From JBCBKU01 sp038521345 (lineage in GTDB: Bacteria > Pseudomonadota > Alphaproteobacteria > Rhodobacterales > Rhodobacteraceae): 19,415 nucleotides of DNA. The notes beneath the pieces were generated by a model that was not told the origin of the DNA, made no database searches, and worked only from the letters and a program-made list of their open reading frames with translations. The translations under genes were made by a program, and so were the position numbers. Of the stretch, positions 13,745 to 19,415 are shown one piece after another; position 1 is the stretch's first letter; every line of letters begins with the position of its first letter. The stretch is from the NCBI GenBank assembly GCA_038521345.1, contig JBCBKU010000034.1, positions 1 to 19,415 on the forward strand, in the 5' to 3' direction.

Positions 13745-15550
13745 TCAGCACACGGTTGAGGCGCCAGTCGCGGCGTCGCCGCATCCCGCGCGGAAGGCTG
13801 CAAAAAGTTCCCGCCCAAGCCCGACTTCATTCGCCGAGAGATCGGGCTGAACCGGTGTACGGGTGTCGAAATCCCCGGCGAGAACGGTGATGGTTCCGGC
13901 AACAGCGTCAACCCGGATGACGTCACCGTCCACGACGCGGGCCAGCGGACCGCCCGCTGCGGCTTCGGGCGCCAAGTGAATGGCGGCTGGAACCTTTCCC
14001 GAGGCCCCGGACATCCGGCCATCGGTCACCAGCGCCACCTTGATCCCGCGATCAAGCAGAACCGCGAGCGTTGGTGTCAACGAATGGAGTTCCGGCATGC
14101 CGTTGGCCTTCGGGCCCTGAAAGCGCACCACCACCACGGTGTCTTCCGTGATTTCACCGGCCTTGAACGCGTCCTTGACCGAGGTCTGATCGTGAAAGAC
14201 GCGTGCGGGGGCCTCGATCACGTGGTGTTCCGGTTTGACCGCCGAGACTTTCATCACTGCCCGGCCAAGATTGCCCTTCAGTTCTTTCAGCCCGCCGGAG
14301 GGCTGAAACGGATCCGATGCGGGCCGCAGGATCTTGTCGTTCAGCGTCGCGCCTGCGCCGTCTTCCCAGATCAGGCCGGCTTCTGTCAGCTTCGGTTCCT
14401 TTGTGTAGCGTTCGAGCCCGTCGCCCGCCACGGTCGAGGTATCCGCATGAAGAAGGCCGTCGCCAAGCAATTCGCCGATCATGTAGCCGAGCCCGCCCGC
14501 GGCGTGGAAATGGTTCACGTCCGCCAAGCCGTTCGGATACACCTTTGCCATCAGGGGTGTCACCGCCGAGATGTCGTTGAAATCCTCGATATCGAGGATG
14601 ACACCGGCCGCCCGTGCCATCGCCGGAAGATGCAGGACAAGGTTCGTTGATCCGCCCGTGGCCATGAGGCCGACGATTCCGTTCACGAAGGCCTTCTCGT
14701 CCAGGATTTCGCCTGTGGGCCGGTAATCGTTACCCAGCGCCGTGATTTCGAGCGCGCGGGTCGCGCCGGCATCGGTCAGGGCGTCCCGAAGAGGGGTGTT
14801 CGGATTGACGAAGGACGTGCCAGGCAGGTGCAGACCCATGAACTCCATCAGCATCTGATTGGTGTTGGCCGTGCCGTAGAACGTGCAGGTGCCGGGCCCG
14901 TGATAGGATTCCATCTCGGCTTTCATGAGCGTATCGCGGCCCACCTCGCCGCTGGCGAATTGCTGGCGCACGCGGGCCTTTTCGTCGTTGGGAAGCCCGG
15001 ACACCATCGGCCCGGCGGGCAGAAACACCGCCGGAATATGGCCAAAGGTGGCGGCGGCAATGATCAGCCCCGGCACGATCTTGTCGCAGACCCCCAGATA
15101 GACCGCGGCATCGAAGGTGTCGTGGGACAGCGCCACGCCGGCGGCAAGCGCAATGACATCGCGCGAGAACAGGCTCAGCTCCATACCCGTCTGGCCTTGA
15201 GTGACGCCATCGCACATGGCCGGAACGCCCCCGGCGACCTGCGCGGTGCCGCCCGCGGCACGGACAGCAGCCTTGATGCGGTCCGGAAAGGTGGCAAAGG
15301 GCTGATGCGCCGACAGCATGTCGTTGTAGGCCGTCACGATGCCGAGGTTCGGCGCGCGAGCGCCCACCAGCGCGTCCTTGTCATCGCCCATGGCGGCATA
15401 GGCATGGGCCTGATTTCCACAGGAGAGATGCGCGCGTTTCGGGCCGCCCTCAGCGGCGCGGCGGATCTTCTCAAGATACGCGCTGCGCGTGGTCTTACTG
15501 CGATCGACAACGCGGGCGGTGACCGCCTCGATCGTGGCGTTGAGGCTCAT
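13745..15550 (-). CDS. edd: Phosphogluconate dehydratase
   Basis: A 601-residue [4Fe-4S] dehydratase of the IlvD/Edd family that turns 6-phosphogluconate into KDPG, the committed Entner-Doudoroff step. The three cluster cysteines are visible as PAMCDG (Cys113), GVCDKIVPG (Cys155) and PGTCTFYGTANT (Cys222). The early HLSCGNQAHAYAAMGDDKDAL and NLGIVTAYNDMLSAHQPF blocks are characteristic of Edd rather than IlvD. Full length. GGGAGGA lies about 9 nt before the ATG. It heads an edd-eda operon, and a LacI-type inverted repeat about 58-71 nt upstream is probably the CceR site controlling it. Confidence 0.96.
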   Translation of the reverse strand: MSLNATIEAVTARVVDRSKTTRSAYLEKIRRAAEGGPKRAHLSCGNQAHAYAAMGDDKDALVGARAPNLGIVTAYNDMLSAHQPFATFPDRIKAAVRAAGGTAQVAGGVPAMCDGVTQGQTGMELSLFSRDVIALAAGVALSHDTFDAAVYLGVCDKIVPGLIIAAATFGHIPAVFLPAGPMVSGLPNDEKARVRQQFASGEVGRDTLMKAEMESYHGPGTCTFYGTANTNQMLMEFMGLHLPGTSFVNPNTPLRDALTDAGATRALEITALGNDYRPTGEILDEKAFVNGIVGLMATGGSTNLVLHLPAMARAAGVILDIEDFNDISAVTPLMAKVYPNGLADVNHFHAAGGLGYMIGELLGDGLLHADTSTVAGDGLERYTKEPKLTEAGLIWEDGAGATLNDKILRPASDPFQPSGGLKELKGNLGRAVMKVSAVKPEHHVIEAPARVFHDQTSVKDAFKAGEITEDTVVVVRFQGPKANGMPELHSLTPTLAVLLDRGIKVALVTDGRMSGASGKVPAAIHLAPEAAAGGPLARVVDGDVIRVDAVAGTITVLAGDFDTRTPVQPDLSANEVGLGRELFAAFRAGCGDAATGASTVC

Positions 15551-15607
15551 TTCTGGTGTCCTCCCTCGGACCGGCTCGTCCCGTCAGGTTCGATGGCGCG
15601 GATATCA

Positions 15608-15621
15608 TGTTAGCGTTAACG
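15608..15621. promoter_or_regulatory. Putative CceR (LacI family) operator upstream of edd
   Basis: TGTTAGCGTTAACG is a near-perfect 14-bp palindrome with a central CG, typical of LacI-family sites. It resembles the motif reported for CceR, the 6-phosphogluconate-responsive regulator of Entner-Doudoroff and gluconeogenic genes in Rhodobacter. It lies in the edd promoter region, where binding would block transcription. The motif match is from memory. Confidence 0.65.
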
Positions 15622-15647
15622 TTTCCAGCATTCATTGCCGGTTCGGG

Positions 15648-15664
15648 CATGCAATCTCTGCATG
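15648..15664. repeat. Inverted repeat in the edd/small-gene divergent spacer
   Basis: CATGCA-N5-TGCATG, with perfect 6-bp arms. It is 26 bp from the CceR-like site on the side of the divergent short gene. It may be an operator for either direction, but no known motif is recognised. Confidence 0.3.
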
Positions 15665-15737
15665 GCGGGGCTGTCCGGGTGGCGGTGGTCGGCGCCCCGC
15701 CTCCGACATAACTAGGGCGCATGGGAGGACGAGACAG

Positions 15738-15917
15738 TTGCCGAAAGTGGAAAGCCATCGCATGATGTATACGACCCCTGATCTCAGTCCCGAACGCCTT
15801 GCCGAAATCGAACTGGAAGCGCGCCGCATGCGCGCCAAAGCAATGGCAGAGGGCGTGTTGGCCGCTGCGCGTTGGACGGCGCGCGTTTTCGAGTTCCGTC
15901 GCGACCGCACAAGCTGA
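15738..15917 (+). CDS. Short basic helical protein of unknown function
   Basis: A 59-residue protein if started at TTG 15738, or 51 residues from ATG 15762. The TTG is preceded by GGGAGGA at 8 nt, a strong ribosome-binding site, whereas the ATG has none, so I prefer the TTG. Most of the protein is one predicted amphipathic helix rich in Ala, Arg and Glu (DLSPERLAEIELEARRMRA and following), ending in a basic FEFRRDRTS. Short proteins of this look are common in Rhodobacterales but unnamed. It lies 40 nt before rlmI in the same direction and diverges from edd. It could act as a small membrane- or RNA-binding protein; nothing shows which. Confidence 0.6.
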   Translation: MPKVESHRMMYTTPDLSPERLAEIELEARRMRAKAMAEGVLAAARWTARVFEFRRDRTS

Positions 15918-15957
15918 ACTGCCTTTTCCCGCGCGACCCGAAAGTGTACGAGCGGGC

Positions 15958-17193
15958 ATGTCCGGCTCTGACCAACCTGATGAAACAACGTCGGCACCGG
16001 ACCACGATGGCCCGGTCGTTCGTTTGAAGCCAAAGGCAGATGCGCGGGCGATCCGCCATGGCCTGCCTTGGGTCTATGCGGACGATCTGGTTCTGGACCG
16101 GCGCACGCGCGCGCTGTCGCCCGGCACGATCGCCACGCTGGAAGATTCTGGTCGCCAGCCGCTCGCCCGCATCGCCTTTAACCCGTCTTCACGCATCGCG
16201 GCCCGGGTTCTGGATCGGGATCCGGAAGCCCAGATCGATGCAGGCTGGATGGCTGCACGGGTGCGCCGGGCCCTCGCGCTTCGGGACACGCTGTTCGACG
16301 CGCCCTTTTACCGCCTTATCCATGCCGAGGGTGACGGCCTTCCGGGACTGATCGTTGACCGGTTCGGCGTTGCCCTGTCGATCCAGCCCAACGCTGCGTG
16401 GGTCGACGCGCGGCTGGATCTTCTGGCCGATGCTCTGGTGGCCGTGACAGGAGCCTCGACCGTTCTAAAGAACGCCGGTGGCCGCGCCCGCGCCCGCGAG
16501 GGGCTGGACGACGCATCGGGTGTGCTCCGCGGGGCCGTGAACGGTCCCGTTCCGGTTCCGATGAACGGCGCCATCTACATGGCGGACCTTCTCGGCGGCC
16601 AGAAGACCGGGCTTTTCTACGATCAGCGTCCAAACCACGCCTTCGTCGCGCATCTGGCGCGCGGTGGGTCGGTGCTGGATGTGTTTTCCCATGTCGGAGG
16701 ATTCGCTCTTGCCGCGCTCGCCGCCGGCGCGACCGAAGCCCTCGCGGTCGACGGATCAGAACCTGCGCTGGAACTGGCGCGGGTCGGTGCCCACAAAATG
16801 GGGGTCGGCGACCGGTTCCATGTTCACCGCGCTGATGCGTTCGACGCGATGACGGCACTTGCCGAAAATGCGCGGACGTTCCGGACGGTCATTTGCGATC
16901 CACCTGCCTTCGCGCCATCGAAGGAGGCGCTCGGCGCGGGTCTTCGGGCCTATGAACGGGTCGCAAGGCTTGCCGCGCCGTTGGTCGAGGCCGGCGGGAC
17001 GCTGACATTGTGTTCCTGTTCGCACGCGGCCGATCTCACCAAGTTCAGGGCGGCGTGCATCCGGGGCATCGGGCGCGCGGGACGCGAGGCTCAGGTTCTT
17101 CATACAGGCGGCGCAGGGCCAGACCACCCGCAGCACCCTGAACTGGCCGAGTCCGGGTATCTGAAGGCCATCGTTTTCCGGATCCTGACGTGA
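15958..17193 (+). CDS. rlmI: Class I SAM-dependent rRNA methyltransferase, RlmI-like (23S rRNA m5C)
   Basis: A 411-residue protein with the RlmI layout. An N-terminal PUA-like RNA-binding domain (about 20-95) is followed by a linker domain, then a Rossmann methyltransferase domain. SAM motif I is VLDVFSHVGGFALAAL (from residue 239), motif IV is DPPAF (from 314), and the catalytic cysteine region is CSCSH (352-356). E. coli RlmI makes 5-methylcytosine 1962 in 23S rRNA; paralogues such as RlmK are close, so the target base is inferred. The ATG at 15958 gives the normal N terminus; an in-frame extension to 15799 would run through the preceding short gene. It overlaps the PIN-domain gene start by 4 nt (GTGA). 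Confidence 0.85.
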   Translation: MSGSDQPDETTSAPDHDGPVVRLKPKADARAIRHGLPWVYADDLVLDRRTRALSPGTIATLEDSGRQPLARIAFNPSSRIAARVLDRDPEAQIDAGWMAARVRRALALRDTLFDAPFYRLIHAEGDGLPGLIVDRFGVALSIQPNAAWVDARLDLLADALVAVTGASTVLKNAGGRARAREGLDDASGVLRGAVNGPVPVPMNGAIYMADLLGGQKTGLFYDQRPNHAFVAHLARGGSVLDVFSHVGGFALAALAAGATEALAVDGSEPALELARVGAHKMGVGDRFHVHRADAFDAMTALAENARTFRTVICDPPAFAPSKEALGAGLRAYERVARLAAPLVEAGGTLTLCSCSHAADLTKFRAACIRGIGRAGREAQVLHTGGAGPDHPQHPELAESGYLKAIVFRILT

Positions 17194-17741
17194 GGGTCGT
17201 CCTGGATGCCTGTGTTCTTTATCCAACGGTGATGCGCGAAGTCCTTTTGGGCGTAGCGTCTGCCGGGATGTTTGACCCGGTCTGGTCCGACCGACTTCTG
17301 GAAGAATGGGCCCGAGCAGCGGCACGGCACGGTGCCGGCGAGGAAGCAGTTGCGCGGGGCGAGATCGCACTGGTTCGGGCGGCCTGGCCCCGGGCGGCGG
17401 TGTCCGCGCGGCCTTCGGATCTGAACCGTCTTTGGCTGCCCGACGAAAACGACATCCACGTGCTCGGCACCGCGATAGCGGCGTCCGCCGATGGCATCGT
17501 GACCCTCAACGCACAGGATTTTCCGCGCGGAACGCTGACCTCCGAAGGTGTGGCGCGGTTCGATCCCGATGGGTTTCTGTTCGGACTTTACCACGACGAT
17601 CCGGTGTCGGTCGCCGGTGTGGTCGAGACGGTGCGCCGGAAGGCCGAGGCCTTGTCCGGCGCGGAGTGGACAGCGCGGGGATTGATGAAGAAGGCGCGGC
17701 TGCCGCGCCTCGGCAAGGCCGTCGAGGCCGGGTCAGTTTAG
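17190..17741 (+). CDS. PIN domain protein, RSP_2648-like
   Basis: A 183-residue protein with a PIN-type nuclease fold (PIN_3 style). Acidic residues expected at the metal site are D6 in VVLDACVLYP, D85 and D88 in LPDENDIHVL, and D101/D110 in ADGIVTLNAQDF. PIN proteins cut RNA; most small ones are VapC toxins paired with an upstream antitoxin. Here no antitoxin gene is present. Instead the GTG start overlaps the rlmI stop (GTGA), so it is co-translated with an rRNA methyltransferase. It also carries a C-terminal extension of about 60 residues with a basic end. It resembles the Rhodobacterales RSP_2648 PIN family, which has no proven function. Its TAG stop overlaps the stop of the convergent M48 gene. 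Confidence 0.8.
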   Translation: MRVVLDACVLYPTVMREVLLGVASAGMFDPVWSDRLLEEWARAAARHGAGEEAVARGEIALVRAAWPRAAVSARPSDLNRLWLPDENDIHVLGTAIAASADGIVTLNAQDFPRGTLTSEGVARFDPDGFLFGLYHDDPVSVAGVVETVRRKAEALSGAEWTARGLMKKARLPRLGKAVEAGSV

Positions 17742-18424
17742 GCGTCAGCCCAGCGCGCCTCGATTGCTTCGATCGCCTGGATTCGGTCTTCGGTCTTGGG
17801 ATGGCTCATCAGCCACGCCGGCACGGCTCCGCCGCGAGCTTGTGTCAGATCTTCGAGCTTCCGGAACAGCGTTTTCTGGGGTTCCGTACCAATTCCCGCC
17901 TTGGTCAGAAGCGCTGCGGCATAAGCATCTGCCTCATATTCGTCGGAGCGCGACAACCGTGCGGCCAGCAAGGTGGTCAGCGCGTTGGCGATCAGAACGC
18001 CGATCCCCGGCAAGAAGCGTGACAGCACCATGGCGAGCGCAGTCCGCAGGGCATTCTGCCCGGAGAAATCGATCATTCGCCGGCGGGAATGCCCAAGAGC
18101 CACATGGCCCAGTTCATGGGCGATGACGCTTGCCATTTCGTCGCCCGACACCTCACCGGCGCGATACTTGTTGAAGAAGCCACGCGTGATGAAGATCCGA
18201 CCGTCCGGCGCGGCCAACCCGTTCACCGGCTCGATTTCATAGATGTGAACGCGAATCCGCTCAAGATCGAGGGCCGCCGCCATCCGGTCGGTCAGCACCT
18301 TCAGGATCGGGTCTGCCAGCTCAGTTGATTGCGCATCGAGTTCGCGCGCAGTGCGCCACGCTGAAAAGCGATACATCGCGACTGCATAGAGGATGGCCAA
18401 AAGGATCGGCGTAAACTTCAGCAT
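17738..18424 (-). CDS. M48 family zinc metallopeptidase
   Basis: A 228-residue membrane-anchored peptidase. An N-terminal hydrophobic segment (about 3-20) acts as anchor. The zinc site is HELGH (His103, Glu104, His107) with the third ligand Glu164 in DEYEAD. A further hydrophobic region lies at about 125-155, and the family's SHPKTEDRI is near the C terminus. HtpX and Oma1-like relatives degrade misfolded membrane proteins; this short version lacks the long HtpX N-terminal membrane pair, so it is only loosely like HtpX. No Shine-Dalgarno sequence precedes the ATG, and the likely -10 ends four bases before it. It is convergent with the PIN gene, sharing TTAG. Confidence 0.88.
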   Translation of the reverse strand: MLKFTPILLAILYAVAMYRFSAWRTARELDAQSTELADPILKVLTDRMAAALDLERIRVHIYEIEPVNGLAAPDGRIFITRGFFNKYRAGEVSGDEMASVIAHELGHVALGHSRRRMIDFSGQNALRTALAMVLSRFLPGIGVLIANALTTLLAARLSRSDEYEADAYAAALLTKAGIGTEPQKTLFRKLEDLTQARGGAVPAWLMSHPKTEDRIQAIEAIEARWADA

Positions 18425-18428
18425 GCCG

Positions 18429-18458
18429 GATATATGGGCGTATTCTGACGGATGTCAT
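18429..18458 (-). promoter_or_regulatory. Possible promoter of the M48 gene, giving a near-leaderless mRNA
   Basis: ATGACA (18458-18453), an 18-bp spacer and TATATC (18434-18429), four bases before the start codon. Transcription would begin at about the ATG itself. The lack of any ribosome-binding site fits this. Confidence 0.35.
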
Positions 18459-18521
18459 CGGGTATTGCGTCGCTAATTCCACCAGAAGCACGTGAGACCG
18501 CCGACCGGCCCATGCGGGCGT

Positions 18522-19394
18522 CTAGGTGAGCGTCTTCAGCCATTCGATAAATGCTGCACAGCCGGGAGAGCTTTTGCCCCGGTCGGCCAGAGTGATCCCG
18601 AACCCGCCGGGGAAGACAAGCGCCGCGAGGGGTGTCACGAGGCGCCCCGCGTCCAGATCGCGCTGGACCAGCCGACGTTCCGTCAGCGCAATTCCGTGCC
18701 CCTCGGCCACGGCCTCGAGCATGAGATGCGTATGGGGGAAGACGGCGACCTCATCGGTGTCGACCACGAGGTTGGTGAGGTGCTGCCATTTTTCCCACCC
18801 GTTTTGGGTCGTTTGCTGCACCAGCCGGGTGGCGGCCCGAACGCGCCCATTCTCGATCGTCACAGGGTACTCCGGCGCATGAATGAGCAGGAATTCGGCA
18901 TCCCCGACGGAAGTGAAATTGGTCATGTCTTCGATGTCGAAACGCAACCGGTCCCAAGTCAACGTGCCGTGTGCTGTGAAGTCGTTCGGGACCAGAGGTG
19001 TCCGCAAACCCATCTGCTGACTGACCTCGATCTCTGGATATTTCTCGTAGAAGGCGGAAATGCGAGGCAGAAGCCAACGCTGGCTAAGTGTCGAGCTCAG
19101 CCCGATTTCGATGTATTCCGTGGGCCGGGTGCCGCGCAGTTGGGCCCATCCCTCGGTGAGGTCTTCAAGCGCCTTGGTCACGACGGGAAGGTAGGTCTGG
19201 CCCGCCGCAGTCAGTTTCAGGCCGGTTCCCTCCTTCTCGAATAGGGGGTGGCCAAGATCCTCGGCAAGGTTGCGCAATTGCTTGGAGATGGCTCCGTGGG
19301 TTCTGCCCAGTTCGTCGGCAGCGGCCGAGACCGATCCCAGGCGCGCTGTGGCTTCGAAGGCGGGGAGGGCGGTAAGGGGCGGCAGTCGGCGCAT
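18522..19394 (-). CDS. LysR family transcriptional regulator, GcvA-like
   Basis: A 290-residue LysR-type regulator. The N-terminal winged helix-turn-helix spans about residues 6-65 (LTALPAFEATARLGSVSAAADELGRTHGAISKQLR and LFEKEGTGLKLTAAG). The C-terminal effector domain (about 92-290) resembles the GcvA/AmpR type in its YIEIGLSSTLSQRWLLPRISAF opening. Its DNA target and ligand cannot be read here. LysR genes usually control a divergent neighbour, which would lie beyond the window's right end because only 21 bases remain upstream. The M48 gene downstream is 98 bp away with its own likely promoter. No clear Shine-Dalgarno sequence is visible before the ATG. Confidence 0.9.
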   Translation of the reverse strand: MRRLPPLTALPAFEATARLGSVSAAADELGRTHGAISKQLRNLAEDLGHPLFEKEGTGLKLTAAGQTYLPVVTKALEDLTEGWAQLRGTRPTEYIEIGLSSTLSQRWLLPRISAFYEKYPEIEVSQQMGLRTPLVPNDFTAHGTLTWDRLRFDIEDMTNFTSVGDAEFLLIHAPEYPVTIENGRVRAATRLVQQTTQNGWEKWQHLTNLVVDTDEVAVFPHTHLMLEAVAEGHGIALTERRLVQRDLDAGRLVTPLAALVFPGGFGITLADRGKSSPGCAAFIEWLKTLT

Positions 19395-19415
19395 GGGGAC
19401 TCGCGTGAGTTTTCC

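Noticed and set aside
17190..17741. A VapBC toxin-antitoxin module
   Set aside because: No antitoxin-like gene lies next to the PIN gene; its upstream partner is a full-length RlmI-type methyltransferase.

Overview
The window reads as a chromosomal segment of an alphaproteobacterium of the Rhodobacterales (Roseobacter/Rhodobacter group). Grounds: high GC, a TRAP transporter with a TakP-like binding protein, DUF2852 and RSP_2648-type PIN proteins, an acetolactate synthase with the order's GEASW-type cofactor motif, and an Entner-Doudoroff edd-eda pair with a CceR-like operator. I see no phage, insertion sequence, CRISPR array, rRNA or tRNA. Coding density is high, and no stretch over about 300 bases lacks a gene.

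Region 1 (1-2140, minus): ilvB (acetolactate synthase large subunit) is followed by a 4-nt-overlapping RidA-family gene cut by the window edge. In front of ilvB is a complete attenuator: promoter, 15-codon leader peptide rich in Leu/Val/Ile, competing hairpin and U-tract terminator. Region 2 (2258-7349, plus): a MAPEG-family membrane protein, then a three-gene TRAP transporter operon. That operon has a Tat-exported binding protein, a stem-loop, a 300-residue small permease and an unusually long 785-residue large permease, and it ends in twin hairpins. Region 3 (7484-9480, minus): the N-end-rule transferase Bpt, an RDD membrane protein and a DUF2852 protein. The DUF2852 promoter is bracketed by two copies of a 17-bp inverted repeat. 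Region 4 (9487-13090): a YbaK-type deacylase (minus) diverges from glnE (plus), which overlaps a small unknown gene. Region 5 (13087-15621, minus): edd-eda behind a CceR-like operator. Region 6 (15738-17741, plus): a short basic protein, an RlmI-type rRNA methyltransferase and a translationally coupled PIN-domain protein. Region 7 (17738-19394, minus): an M48 metallopeptidase and a LysR regulator.

Most genes are housekeeping. The most informative signals are regulatory: the BCAA attenuator on ilvB, the paired operators at the DUF2852 gene, the putative CceR site at edd, the stem-loop separating dctP from the permease genes, and several tight overlaps (two GTGA couplings and two convergent TTAG stop overlaps). 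The oversized DctM is the most unusual protein. I found no clear candidate for a wholly new multi-gene system. All functional calls rest on recognising sequence motifs by eye, without database searches.
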